From positions 3,373,001 through 3,437,000 of the forward strand of contig NC_083516.1 of the NCBI RefSeq assembly GCF_032362555.1: a stretch of 64,000 nt of DNA, given 5' to 3'. The DNA is from Amyelois transitella (lineage: Eukaryota > Arthropoda > Insecta > Lepidoptera > Pyralidae). The notes under the pieces are model-generated. The model was not told the origin of the DNA and did not search any database. It saw only the letters and a program-made list of their open reading frames with translations. The position numbers were made by a program, and so were the translations under genes. Shown here one piece after another: positions 1 through 10,943 of this stretch (position 1 is the stretch's first letter; every line of letters begins with the position of its first letter).

Positions 1-1
1 T

Positions 2-214
2 CGAAGAGAAGCAGTCATTGAAGTAAGTGACATTTACATAAATGAAAATATTCGAAATAACGATGCAAAATATATTTTGACGTCTCTACGAAGAACCAAG
101 CCTTACTGGCAGGCAAGTGGTGTAGTGCCCATTCCAAACAATTTGGCAGAGAAACTAATGACCCAAATGAAAGACGACACAAAACGTAATCGAAGAGGAT
201 ATAGATCTAATTGA
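2..214 (+). CDS. 3' end of a lysine/arginine-rich protein gene (partial, runs off the window)
   Basis: An open frame enters from the window edge and encodes about 70 residues ending in ...KRNRRGYRSN before a TGA at 212-214. A canonical AATAAA lies at 227-232, which suits a real 3' end. The tail contains RRTKPYWQASGVVPIPNN, which resembles the RPTK...KYGLVP ending of the neighbouring secreted proteins, and it lies head-to-tail with them, so it may be the last exon of a fifth cluster member. The resemblance is weak and the 5' part is outside the window, so family membership is inference. No function can be assigned. Confidence 0.5.
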   Translation, partial: RREAVIEVSDIYINENIRNNDAKYILTSLRRTKPYWQASGVVPIPNNLAEKLMTQMKDDTKRNRRGYRSN

Positions 215-637
215 AATAATTCGACGAATAAACGTTTTTTATACCTTATTATTTTTGTTTTCTTTATGTTTAATCATTTAAGTCGAATACATCCAAAAAC
301 TTAATGAACGAATAGAGTAAGTAAATTTTATTATAATAAATGTTATTCATAAGATCATGTTTCATATTTTTCACAAAAAAGATTTTTCACAGCTTTTATG
401 ATATATAATAACTTTTGAATAAATTTTGTCATATATTAATTTTTCTGTTAACAGAAGTTTTAAAATATGATTCATCAGTTCAAAGTTCAAAATTAAAATC
501 CATTTTATATACATGTTATATAAGAATATCAATAATTTTATTATAAAAAAAAACTTAATAATATAATTTTTCATGTGTTTTACTCGTGCTATAAACTGTT
601 TTACAATATATTGCAACCTACCTACAAGTCGCCTGAT
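215..637. other. Intergenic, AT-rich
   Basis: Very AT-rich spacer between the partial gene and the next cluster member. It holds the AATAAA of the upstream gene (227-232) and a TATAAA at 590-595. I see no coding potential; the 111-residue minus-strand frame across 371-706 is low-complexity and is probably chance. Confidence 0.6.
590..595 (+). promoter_or_regulatory. Candidate TATA box
   Basis: TATAAA lies 43 bases before the ATG at 638 of the first complete cluster gene. This is a plausible spacing for a short 5' leader, but the start of transcription is unknown. Confidence 0.35.
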
Positions 638-2158
638 ATGAAATTGGTTAGTAAAGAATTTGTGGAGAATATAGCAAACGGTTATTCCATGATAATTCCT
701 AATCAATGTTAACTGAATTGACTATTTGAATACGTGAGCACTAATTTAAGAGACAAATATATTGTTCATTAAATTACAAGAAAATTAAATTGGCACGTTT
801 ATTCTATTTTTCGCAGGTAACTTTAGTACTAGGATCACTATTCTACAAAAAACTGAATATTAAAAATAACCTTAATGTTTCATCATATTCTTAAATTATA
901 GTTGAATTAGGCTGTTCATCTGTAAATAACGTTGATTCCTAAAGTTAGGCACTATTTTAATTTTTCACTATTGATCCAATTACCTTGCAGCTTCCAAGTT
1001 TTCAAATTCTAAGCATCTTACTTCACAATAGTCTGGAACAGTTCTCAGGCGAAGATGGTGAAGATAGTTACTATGGGAGCACTAGGGCTTGGCCAATGTA
1101 TCATCATCGCCAGCGAAGGCCACATTTTAAAAGGATATATGACCAGCCAATGATGCCGATGCCAATGCCAATGCCCATGGCGCCCCCTCCGAATATTGTT
1201 GTTCTGCCAGATGTGAACGCGATGCAGGTCGTCCCGCCTCCACCAATATTGCCCAGTCTAGGATGGCCATCGATGTTTGGCAACATATGGTCACCGAATT
1301 TACACCCCGATAATTTCTTACCATCTAATTTAAAACTCGGGGATTTGTTGAACAATGTTCAAAAAATCTGGCCAGCCGCTGTTCCAGGTAATTTTACGGA
1401 ATAGGTACCGCGCACTGTAGGTTTATGATGCCGATCATCGTTCTTTTCCCTCTTTTAGGTTAGTCTCAGTAAGGTTTTAGTCTAGTTTAGAACGAGCCCA
1501 ATATGCGCCTTTGATTATGATCGTTGAGTTATTACGAAACGTTATTACGGATATGGAGTTTATAACAAAAAACCTAAAAAAAACAAAAAACCCCAGTCTA
1601 GATACAGTACTATACTGCTTCTTACCAATTTTAAAATTTTCAGAATCTACAAAAATAACGGCGGTTACAAGTATAACTACACTGTCCACGACCACTACTA
1701 TACGCACTAATGCTACTACTACAATAGCTCCTACCACTACTACTACTACACGCGCACCTACCACTACTACACGAGCTCCTACCACTACTACACGAGCTCC
1801 TACCACTACTACACGAGCTACTACCCGAGCTACTACTACTACACGCCGCCAATATTTATACACAGCCAGATACCGTGTCCCAGATGATTATGAATGGCCC
1901 CAATCAAGATATGAAGAAGATGGTATAAACCACGGAAGGCGATATATAAATATGAACAATAACTATGCTCTTACACCAAAATTCTTGATTGGATTGCCTG
2001 ACAATCATGATATAAGAAACGAGAAAATGGAAAGCTTAGCAATGGAAAATGGTTTATTGAGACCAACAAAACTTGACTACCCTAATGAATACTCTCCGAT
2101 TAGAAGAAGACTTCAAACACCCATCTTATCAAAATATGGATTAGTTCCTTGGAATTAG
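638..2158 (+). CDS. Secreted mucin-like protein, cluster member 1
   Basis: Proposed exons: 638-646 (ATG AAA TTG, then a GTTAGT donor), 991-1387 and 1644-2158. The joined start MKL-LPSFQILSILL is a short hydrophobic leader, so secretion is likely. Exon 2 continues with a Met/Pro-rich run (MPMPMPMPMAPPPN), NIVVLP, and the shared motif PDNFLPSNLKLGDLLNNV. It ends in phase 1 at G|GTAATT. Exon 3 opens in phase with about 50 residues of Thr-rich TTTTRAP repeats, a likely O-glycosylation region, followed by a basic/Tyr tail with LRPTKLDYP...RRRLQ and KYGLVPWN. AATAAA follows at 2181-2186. Introns are 344 and 256 bp. The three-exon layout and both intron phases match the other cluster members. I do not recognise the family; cuticle, silk-gland or egg-coat roles are only guesses. 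The first exon is tiny and is supported mainly by its conservation in the paralogues. Confidence 0.7.
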
Positions 2159-2717
2159 GTATTTTGTCTTTTGGTACTTTAATAAAAAAAATATACAATT
2201 TACACTTTTTTCTAGTGTGTATAAACCGAATGTATATTAAATTATGATTATGATCAATCAAGGTATAATATTTTTAGCATTAAAGAGTTTAATTTGTTTT
2301 GAAAGGAATTTCTTACCCCTCCTATAGGTTCTATGAACCTACGGTTCGTATCTACGCCGTTTGGGGTTTAGACGTGACAAAACGTTATGAAAACCGTTTA
2401 AAATGTATATAGTTATATACCTTTCAATTATCAAAGCAGCACAATGATGAATAAAAATAAATCACTTTTCGCACAAATTTCCACTGCACAATAATTTCGT
2501 GAGAAATATCATTGTTTTGACAATAACCAACGACAAATTCAGCGTGGCATGACCTTTCAGTGGCAACCGAGACTGCGTGCGAGTGCCGCGGGGTCATCAG
2601 AAATGTATTTTTAGAGTTGAAAGTTCAAAATGCGGCGGTTATTTACGAGTACGCGCCGAAACCGCGGCGGGTGAACGCTTCCTGTACATTTTATTTTTAA
2701 TATCCTTAGACATACTT

Positions 2718-2860
2718 CTTAAGACCACTCTCTGCCCCGAATGGGTAGGCAGAGACTGAATCTTTCCTCTTGCCATGATCCCTGCATACATTATTTGATT
2801 TATCCATATTTATCAATCTTGTCTAAGGAAAAGTTAAGGTTACTCATGACTTAACTTCTG
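2718..2860 (-). mobile_element. Decayed LINE 3' end fragment
   Basis: Reads as a diverged version of the minus-strand LINE tail found intact at 6373 and 9577: the GGGTAGGCAGAGACT block, then TTGCCATGATCCCTGCATAC and a decayed version of the next block. It is old compared with the intact copies. Confidence 0.55.
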
Positions 2861-2898
2861 ATGATTTACAAACTTATAGCTACAAAAAATAAAATTAA

Positions 2899-3050
2899 CA
2901 TCAAATGTGAAAGTGTGTTTGTGTGTTTGTATGCCCGTCTTCCATATCAAACCCGCTGAACCGATCTTCGTGGAGTTTTGCGCATGAATTTAATTGCAGA
3001 GAGAATCCTACAGGGAAGGACGTATACGATACAAAAGCTAGTTACGTATA
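2899..3050 (+). mobile_element. Decayed Helitron-like repeat fragment
   Basis: Carries the GTGAAAGTGTGTTTGT...CGCTGAACCGATC pattern common in lepidopteran dispersed repeats and ends near CTAGT, the 3' signature of Helitron-like elements. Better copies lie at 23726-23914 and 30316-30482. Class assignment is tentative. Confidence 0.4.
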
Positions 3051-3742
3051 TAAAGTCCATTTCTTTTAGGTACAGTCAACAGCATATCAACTAACCAAAA
3101 TTCATATGTAGTCATAGTTTCACGCAGGCAACTTGATATGCGGTTGACTCTTCAAACAATTATAAATTATTTTGAATATACATTTAATACAAACAAATGT
3201 AAACAACATTTAATAAATAAATACATTTCTAAATAAATAAATTAAGGTTACAAAAATAAAATTACGATAACAGATTTTGCTTTTCTTCTCCTTCTTCTCA
3301 TGGCTTATAAATCAATCGTCATCAAGCAATCAATCTACACATACCTATAATAAAACAATAAATAAAAAAAATTCTGGACATTGAATGTATGTATATTTAC
3401 ATTCATACATATTAAGACGATGAAAAAACTATAGAACAAACAACAATTTGAAAAAAAGACACTGTTCGTCTTTTCCAGACGTTAACGTGTACCTATACGT
3501 TTATTCATCTCCGGAACTGACACCACGTATGAGGTAGATGTTATGTACAGCTATACTTCTGTGATGAAACTATTGCATGTAGGTAAAATAGAAGGTAAAC
3601 TGATAGTGTGATATTATTATTACATAAAAACATTTACTTCGTTTTTATATAATAAAAACTTTTGTAAAATAAATTTCCATTGCTTTTTAGAATTTGTGTC
3701 ATAAATTGGTTTCGCCATTTTTTAAATCCCAAGTTTATTGAT

Positions 3743-6154
3743 ATGAAATTGGTTAGTAAGTACATTTTTAAAAACGAATACCTTTACTATATCGTTCATT
3801 AGTTTCTGCACGGAGTTTCGCCCGCTCATGTGGAAGTTTCAAGTTATTTTACTTTTGTTACTCCAGAAGGTCAAGTCTGTCTGAAGGCAAAAATGGACAG
3901 GAGGTTTTCTGGTCTTTTTACTATTGATAAAAATAAGCATATTTTTTTAAAACATTTTACCAGCTATATGCCGCGCCCGCGTCAATTATATTCAGTAACT
4001 ATCCACTATTACTTCACGTGTTATCTTGATCCTATGTCTATTAGCCTATAAGTTCTGAAGAATTAAAATCTTTAGGTACATACAAACTTTCCCTCTAGGT
4101 ACATAATATAAGGGTAGATTACAATTATCTATCACACGGTTAAGAATCACAAATTCTTTTTAGATTATTAGGTAATTTCGATAAGTGTAAAGACTTCACA
4201 TAACCCTTTCATAATTATTTTTTTAATTGAACTTTTCAGGCTCAAATCATTCAAATCCTGAGCATCCTATTCCACAATAGTTCAGAACAGTACATCGGTG
4301 AAGATGATTTTGATGGCGCTGACGAAATTAATGGATGTGATGAAGGCGCTATGGATACACCATTGTATTGTGACTCCAATAAAAACAATCCGTTGATGGT
4401 AATGCCACTTCCTCTAGTACCTGTGCAAAACCTTGTTATTGTTCCACAAGAGATCAAAAGTTCAATGCAAGTCATACCGTCTGAATCTGGATTCCCTGGT
4501 GCCGACGGTAATTCGATCTTTGGTGATACCTGGTCAGCTAATTCGAACCTAGCTATTGCCTTACAAGATACAAGTAATATGAATGTTGGGGATTTGTTGA
4601 AAAATGTTCAGACAAACATTTGGCCTGTTGCTGGTAATTCAGGTAATGTATACGATAGATATCACTACTCTCTTTTCTTAACGGTCTGGCAGATACTACA
4701 TGTTTCCACTTGCCACGATTCCTCCATGTTCCCACTATTAAGATGATCGAACTAATAAGTCGAACTACTGAGAATGAATGCATATTACTTTTGCTTTATC
4801 CTTATTCATCAATCTTTTAATGTAACCTCGTCGGTTTAGAGTACTCTTGACCTGAACTCTTCCAAGAAAGTCCTTGGTTGGAGCAAAGTCATGAGGTCCA
4901 AATCTAATCTTTAGACCATGTCATCATCCTACTGCATTTATCTGGGTTGTATCCTATCTGGGCAGAAGCCCGGGTCTGTCTTATATCACAATGAAGAAAT
5001 GGTCAAGTTATTACACACAATTTTTCATACAAATATTTTGCAACCCTATAAAAATAATAGTGGTTCAGTGAAAAATGGACCTGTACCGGGAACATTTTCG
5101 ATATATTCGCTATAATTTTGATAACAAGTTTGAAATAGAAAGACTTGTGTCTTTCTGTTTCAAGCGACACACAAAGACTTCATATGGCCTTAATGGTTGA
5201 AGGTGTTTCTATGACAATGGTGTATTGTTGATATTCCTAATGAATTGTGGGATGAAGAAGTGGTCAACCTTCGATGGTTGAAGAAAAGGAGATGTCAAAG
5301 GATGAAGGGCTGGATAAAGTGTTGCGAGAATTGGTTCAGTTGAGACGTATAAAACATTTGCATGATGCAAGATTTTATAAAAAAAAATTGCCCTTAAGAG
5401 CAATTTTTGTTTCTCAAAACATTCATGCATGTACGATACTTATGTATGAGTATTACAAAATTATTACATAATTAAGAAAAAATAGAACCTTGATGATATA
5501 GACGAAAATTTGATCCATCCTAACCCTGAGTGAATAAGAAAAAAAATAAGTCAGTTCTCACAAATTCCTAAATTCTCTTTAAAAATTCTAATTACAGATT
5601 ATAAGCATAAGAAAGGAAAAAATAGAGATGATGAGGGTTCTAATAAAGATGATAAGGGGCCCAATAAAGATGATAACCAGAATAATAAATCATCTTCTTC
5701 CACTGCACAAACTACTACTACTACTGTACCCACTGCTACTTATGCACCCACATCTACAACTGCACCCACTACTACAACTGCACCCACTACTACAACTGTA
5801 CGCACTACTACTACTACACGCGCTACTACTACTACTAAACGGACTACTACACGCGCTACTACTACTACTACACGGGCTACTACACGTGCTACTGTTCGCA
5901 CTACCCAACGTCCTCCAACAACAACTACTCGACGAAAAGGGTTCACAGTTGAATATACCAGAGGCAGAGAAATAATTAATATACAGGATAGCTATGGCGT
6001 TGCATCAAACTATTTGAGAGCCGAGAAAAGACTTTATGGAGGAAGATATAGCGTTCCTATCGAAAACATAGTGAGACCAACAAAACAACCATTCGAATTC
6101 AACAAAAGTACGAGAAGGCTTCTATCTCTTTTAAGGCGCCGTTTAGTACCATAA
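3743..6154 (+). CDS. Secreted mucin-like protein, cluster member 2
   Basis: Proposed exons: 3743-3751 (ATG AAA TTG|GTTAGTAAG), 4240-4642 and 5598-6154. The joined leader MKL-AQIIQILSILFHNS closely matches member 1. Exon 2 is acidic (GEDDFDGADE), then has PVQNLVIVP and MNVGDLLKNVQ, and ends NSG|GTAATG in phase 1. Exon 3 begins with a Lys/Asp-rich stretch (DYKHKKGKNRDDEGS), followed by about 70 residues of TTTT, TAPTT and TTTR repeats and a tail containing NIVRPTKQPFEF and RRRLVP at the stop. AATAAA is at 6190-6195. Compared with member 1 the DFLP half of the exon-2 motif is lost while DLLKNV stays. Intron 2 is 955 bp and holds a decayed LINE tail. Another phase-1 donor lies nine bases upstream of the chosen one. 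Function unknown; the leader and Thr-rich region suggest a secreted glycoprotein. Confidence 0.72.
4677..4920 (-). mobile_element. Decayed LINE 3' end inside intron 2 of cluster member 2
   Basis: Follows the order of the intact minus-strand LINE copies with many changes: GGTCTGGCAGATACTAC, CCACTTGCCACGATTCC, TTTATCCTTATTCATC, CTCGTCGGTTTAGAGTACTC and TGACCTGAACTCTTCC. No target duplication could be read, which fits an old insertion. Confidence 0.6.
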
Positions 6155-6372
6155 ATAATTTGAAAAAATATTTGTTCCTTTTTCTTTTTAATAAACGTCA
6201 AAAGACAGTATGTATAGTGCAACCTAGGATGTTTTACATAAAAATAAAGTTACTACTTATGTAGCTGCCTGTCTAATACCTTGTCCGTAGTTCACAGCAA
6301 AAGATAACATTACTCTTTTAATCATCTTCTTTCTGGCGTTCGTTCCGAATTGCGTGCCGAAACGCAGGTATA

Positions 6373-7058
6373 CATACATACATACATAAAATCACGCCTC
6401 TTTCCCGGAGGGGTAGGCAGAGACTACCTCTTTCCACTTGCCACGATCTCTGCATACTTCTTTCGCTTCGTCCACATTCATAACTCTCTTCATACAAGCT
6501 CGGCGGTTTCGGGTACTTTTGACCTGACCCTTTACCAGGACGTCCTTAATTTGATCAAGATACGTTCGTCTAGGTCTTCCCACTCCGACCTTTCCCTCCA
6601 CACTCTCCTTGTATATCTGCTTAGTCAACCTGCTTTCATTCATCCTCTCCACATGACCGAACCATCTTAACATACCCTTTTCTATTCCTGTAACTACATC
6701 TTCTTTCACATCACAACATTCCCTTATCACGCTGTTCCTTATCCTGTCACTCAATTTCACACCCATCATACTCCTTAACGCTCTCATTTCCACTGCATTT
6801 ATTCTGCTTTCATGCTTCTTTTGCCATACCCAACTTTCACTCCCATACATTAATGTCGGGACCAACACGCCCCTGTGCACAGCCAGTCGAGCCTTTTTGG
6901 ATAGTTTCTGACTGCTCATAAAGGCATGCAAAGCTCCATTCACCATGTTCCCCGCGTTCACTCTCCTTTCAATATCACTATCATACTTGCCATCTGATGT
7001 AAACTTTGATCCTAGATATACAAACTCTTTCGCTTGCTCCACTTTTTCTCCTCTTTTT
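6373..7058 (-). mobile_element. 5'-truncated LINE copy, reverse transcriptase C-terminus (RTE-like)
   Basis: Flanked by a perfect 11-bp target duplication, acgcaggtata (6362-6372 and 7059-7069). The insert carries one uninterrupted minus-strand frame for the C-terminal part of a non-LTR reverse transcriptase, with YLGSKFTSDG, YGSESWVWQKK, LRWFGHVERM and GRPRRTYLDQ, ending SAYPSGKEA-stop. The stop lies almost at the element's end and is followed directly by an (ATGT)n tail. The near-absent 3' UTR, simple-repeat tail and protein motifs suggest an RTE-type LINE; the clade call is from memory. It is nearly identical to the copy at 9577-10658, so both insertions are recent. The catalytic YADD part is absent because of 5' truncation. 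Confidence 0.88.
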
Positions 7059-7195
7059 ACGCAGGTATATTGTGTGCAATAATAAATTGACATAAATTTA
7101 GTAAGTATATTGCTTTAGTATTATTTGTATTTAAGAGCCAGCATCCCACTAATCGCCTTGGTACGACTTAAAGTTAGTTTACATACAAGCGTATA

Positions 7196-7316
7196 TACGT
7201 CTATATCCCTTGTGGGTTAGATAGAGCTATAAAACTGATAGGCCAAATTAAGCTTTACGACATCTATGGGTATGAGATAGAGTTGTAATATTCTTTTTTT
7301 CTATTGGTGCTGGGAA
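7196..7316 (-). mobile_element. Decayed fragment of the ATGT-tailed SINE
   Basis: Minus-strand match to the SINE at 43489-43752: ACGTCTATATCCCTTGTGGG, GATAGAGC, a decayed middle, ACGACATCTATGGG and GAGATAGAG. Middle segments are missing. Confidence 0.55.
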
Positions 7317-7784
7317 ATTTTTTAAGTTAAGTTAATTTTATCATCAATTATTTTCAGCTTTTTAGTGTTATTGAAGCCGGTTTTACGTGATAAGTACTTA
7401 ACATCTGCTCTCCTTCTCTCTATTAGCTCTGGTTCTTACTGGTTTTTGCTATCACTGACATAGTATAATGGTCCACCAGTCTCCTTGTGAGAAGATAAGC
7501 CCGTGTATATGACACACCATTTTTACAAATTAACTTACATGACTGCAGAGCTGATGAGCTGAGCTTATTACTAGACCTTCACCAAATTACCATGGGACTA
7601 CACGGACACTCTACTTTTAAATGAAAAAAGAGTGATTAGGTTGGGTAAATATAAATACCGAAGATTTGCCGTAACATACATAAAAAAATACGGTGGAATT
7701 GAGCAAGAAAATATTTTTAATAAAACAATCCGGCGGCTTTACGGATAGCGGTTCGAGTTAAAGGCCTTCTCGACATTTTATAGA

Positions 7785-8864
7785 CTATTGGAGAGAAATA
7801 ACGCATGTCGGTAAGTAATACCCATCAGGTCCCACTACTTTCATCTGGGAAAGATGTATGTCTGATAGTGTGGAAACTCCAAAATCGTACTCAGAAAACT
7901 TTTTGAGAATCTTAGAACCATTGAAGCTCATTCTTTTGTTCCTGAGATTTCGTGAGTGTTCTTTTGCAACGTCCGCAGATTGGTTTCTGTAACGTGAATT
8001 AAGCAATGTTACATGCATTTTGACATTATCCCTTCCAAATTCTTTCTTCATGATGTGTGCTTTGAGAAAATATTGCGCTAATCCATCTGTAAGCTTTTGA
8101 AGTAAACCACTTGGGCCATCCTCTTCTTGCACATTACAATATAAGACATGAGTTGCTTTTGGGTCGTCATTCATACACGATAGACCTTTAAGACGTATTT
8201 TTATGGGGATATATTGTTGTATAAGTGGCATCACGACTTTTTCGCGAGCTTCAGTTAGCAATTTGGATGCATGCGATCTCTCCACATTGTCCGACAGACA
8301 CATAACTCCAACAGTAAGGTGAAGTTTACGTCCACTAATGAACAATGAATCTTCGACACCATCATTCATCGAACAGCTACTAAGAACAGCTTCCTTAAAT
8401 TTCTCAAAATTTTCCATAACTGTTGTTGTATTCAGAGGTAATGATATGAAATGTGTTGGCCGTTGTCTCATTCTAGCTGAAACCACAATATTATTTATTC
8501 GTTTTCTTGCAGCCATAACGTTTTCTATACTTGCCCCAATGATTGTTATATCCTCAGTTTGTTCCTGTTTTTGATTTGGTATCATAATATAAGCTTTTGT
8601 ATCGTTTTCAATGCTTTTCTTTGTAACACCTTTTCTTCCAATGATGCAGCCTATATAAAGCTGTGACACATGTAAACTGGTCTTATATCTGTTATTGTCA
8701 ATTTTGATAACTTCGATGCCAAAGTTTTCTTCATCTTCAGGCACGTAAGTAGATACTTCATTTTCACAGGAATAATTCATCGGCGACGACGCAGTATTTT
8801 TGGTCGTAGGATAATTCGCTCTATTGAATCTCCAATTTGTTTCTGATTTCAAACTAGAAGCCAT
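7785..8864 (-). CDS. ASCC1: ASCC1-like protein (KH domain plus 2H phosphoesterase fold)
   Basis: A single uninterrupted 359-codon frame. Residues about 55-125 form a KH domain with the RNA-binding loop IIGRKG near 74-79. Residues about 133-359 match the AKAP7/2'-5' RNA ligase-like (2H phosphoesterase) domain, with paired HxT motifs HLT (182-184) and HVT (284-286), both intact. This order and length match ASCC1, a nuclear partner of the ASCC helicase complex in alkylation-damage repair and transcription co-activation. The start MASSLKSETN is the first ATG in frame. The gene has no introns, whereas every other assembled multi-domain gene here is split. It sits between two halves of the secreted cluster, so it may be a retrocopy or may simply have lost its introns. 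The full, undamaged frame suggests it works. Confidence 0.88.
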   Translation of the reverse strand: MASSLKSETNWRFNRANYPTTKNTASSPMNYSCENEVSTYVPEDEENFGIEVIKIDNNRYKTSLHVSQLYIGCIIGRKGVTKKSIENDTKAYIMIPNQKQEQTEDITIIGASIENVMAARKRINNIVVSARMRQRPTHFISLPLNTTTVMENFEKFKEAVLSSCSMNDGVEDSLFISGRKLHLTVGVMCLSDNVERSHASKLLTEAREKVVMPLIQQYIPIKIRLKGLSCMNDDPKATHVLYCNVQEEDGPSGLLQKLTDGLAQYFLKAHIMKKEFGRDNVKMHVTLLNSRYRNQSADVAKEHSRNLRNKRMSFNGSKILKKFSEYDFGVSTLSDIHLSQMKVVGPDGYYLPTCVISLQ

Positions 8865-9567
8865 ATTCTAGTTCACTCTGAAGTCGAGGCGCTTCGCGTC
8901 GCAGTAGCTAAATATATCTTATCTACACTACGATGAAAAACAAAACAGGGCGTGATCGAAGTCAACCGGATAGATACGCCGATAAGTTAATGTGGACGCA
9001 GTAGATATTGTGAATGTTCTTATAAGGTAAAACATAAAAATAATTAATTTAAACCTACAAATGCGCTACTGTCCGTGAGCGGCAGTCGGCGGCACGTAGC
9101 GCCAGCCAGCTAGCGGCAGCTAGCTAGGTAGCACTTGGGCATGACCTCAACTAGACTGTACATAAATCGACAAAATTGCATCAATAAGTAATTAAAATCA
9201 TGTTCAATGTTTTTACATCGAAAAACATTGAACATGAATTTAATTACTTCAATGACATTGAGACATCTAAATAAGTTAGTATATTTCGATTCGATTGTGA
9301 AAATGCATTGGAAAAGTCGTTCAATGTTTTTCAATGTAATTGATTTGATGCACTTTGGTTGATATGTGTAATATTGTCATCATGTAGCGCACCTATAATA
9401 AACTAATTTAGCCCTGTAATAAATAAATTAATGTAATCTTTAATTATTGTGATTCCCTTCGGAACACAATTTTGCGTAGATAGGAACGATTTCAGTGTGA
9501 GCGTCAGCGAACTAAACTGCGAAATGTCTGAAGACCTGCAGTACCTACTGTGTCATATTAGTGTCAA
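8865..9567. other. Intergenic, upstream of ASCC1-like gene
   Basis: No gene seen. A hairpin with arms GTTCAATGTTTTT and AAAAACATTGAAC lies near 9208-9239, and the same TTCAATGTTTTT word recurs near 9320, so this may be a small decayed repeat. Promoter elements of the minus-strand gene should lie just above 8864, but none is distinctive. Confidence 0.5.
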
Positions 9568-9576
9568 TGTCATTGT

Positions 9577-10658
9577 ACATACATACATACATACATAAAA
9601 TCACGCCTCTTTCCCGGAGGGGTAGGCAGAGACTACCTCTTTCCACTTGCCACGATCTCTGCATACTTCTTTCGCTTCGTCCACATTCATAACTCTCTTC
9701 ATACAAGCTCGGCGGTTTCGGGTACTTTTGACCTGACCCTTTACCAGGACGTCCTTAATTTGATCAAGATACGTTCGTCTAGGTCTTCCCACTCCGACCT
9801 TTCCCTCCACACTCTCCTTGTATATCTGCTTAGTCAACCTGCTTTCATTCATCCTCTCCACATGACCGAACCATCTTAACATACCCTTTTCTATTCCTGT
9901 AACTACATCTTCTTTCACATCACAACATTCCCTTATCACGCTGTTCCTTATCCTGTCACTCAATTTCACACCCATCATACTCCTTAACGCTCTCATTTCC
10001 ACTGCATTTATTCTGCTTTCATGCTTCTTTTGCCATACCCAACTTTCACTCCCATACATTAATGTCGGGACCAACACGCCCCTGTGCACAGCCAGTCGAG
10101 CCTTTTTGGATAGTTTCTGATGCTCATAAAGGCATGCAAAGCTCCATTCACCATGTTCCCCGCGTTCACTCTCCTTTCAATATCACTATCATACTTGCCA
10201 TCTGATGTAAACTTTGATCCTAGATATACAAACTCTTTCACTTGCTCCACTTTTTCTCCTCCAATCAAAATATTACATGCTGTCATTTCTTTCTCCATTT
10301 CAAAAACCAGTGTTTTAGTTTTACTTACGTTCACTTTCATTCCTTTCTCTTTTAAAGCTTCATGCATACAGTTTACCATCTCCTGTAACTCCTCCGCTGA
10401 TGACGCCAGTATAACCTGATCGTCGGCATAGAGCAGACATTTGACGAGTAACTCATTCATCCTTAATCCACTTTTAGACTCTTTCAAATCTGTCAAACAG
10501 CTATCCATAAATAGGTTGAACAGCCACGGTGACGCAACACATCCTTGCCTAACGCCTTTCTCAATCTTAAACCACTCAGTGTGCGCTCCGTTGCGCAATG
10601 TCATTGTCAAGAGAGACTTAACAGTTTTGTAACGGCCATACAACAGAATAAATCAGTT
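9577..10658 (-). mobile_element. 5'-truncated LINE copy with reverse transcriptase YADD core (RTE-like)
   Basis: The longest LINE copy in the window, flanked by the candidate 9-bp target duplication tgtcattgt (9568-9576 and 10659-10667). The minus-strand coding region runs from MYGRYKTVKS through GVRQGCVASPWLFNLF, the catalytic LLYADDQVILA, YLGSKFTSDG and on to the C-terminus [10 protein letters not shown] one-base deletion near 10120, relative to the copy at 6373-7058 (TGATGCTC against TGACTGCTC), splits it into two overlapping frames, so this copy is dead. Otherwise the two copies differ at very few bases. The endonuclease and the N-terminal part of the RT are missing by 5' truncation. The tail (CATA)n on the plus strand marks the 3' end. 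Confidence 0.88.
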
Positions 10659-10943
10659 TGTCATTGTTGTTTGTCAGTCATCATGCAAGCGAAGCTCGAA
10701 TGTGTTTTATTTATAAATATCCTAATATAATCATAAATTCCTATATGAAACACCTACTAATTAATAATTAATCAAAATTAATTTCTCCTTTGAAAGGACA
10801 AAATAATTTTGATTGAGGAATTAACTAAGCGAATAGACTAGGTAAATGTTTAAAATGAAGAGAGCTTAAATCTGTTGAGTTTATTTAATAAGATGGGATT
10901 TAAATACGTATTTATTTAACAATAAAGTATTCAATATCAAGGG

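Larger units (their letters stand above)
2159..3742. other. Intergenic spacer with decayed repeats
   Basis: No gene recognised. It contains the polyadenylation signal of the upstream gene, a decayed LINE 3' end (about 2718-2860) and a decayed Helitron-like fragment (about 2899-3050). A GC-richer patch at 2570-2690 has no identifiable origin. Confidence 0.55.

Noticed and set aside
371-706. 111-codon minus-strand frame
   Set aside because: Composition is purely AT-driven (Ile, Lys, Tyr, Phe, Asn); it overlaps the tiny first exon of a better supported gene.
1477-1863. Minus-strand Val/Arg-rich frame opposite the Thr-rich exon of cluster member 1
   Set aside because: It is the antisense shadow of ACT/ACC threonine repeats; the plus strand has splice signals and paralogue support.
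5274-5471. 65-codon plus frame with a helical, charged start (MVEEKEMSKDEGLDKVLREL)
   Set aside because: It lies in intron 2 of cluster member 2 with no splice support and no recognised family; possibly part of a decayed element.
5690-5946. Ser/Cys-rich and Val/Arg-rich minus-strand frames over 5690-5946
   Set aside because: Antisense shadows of the threonine-rich exon of cluster member 2.
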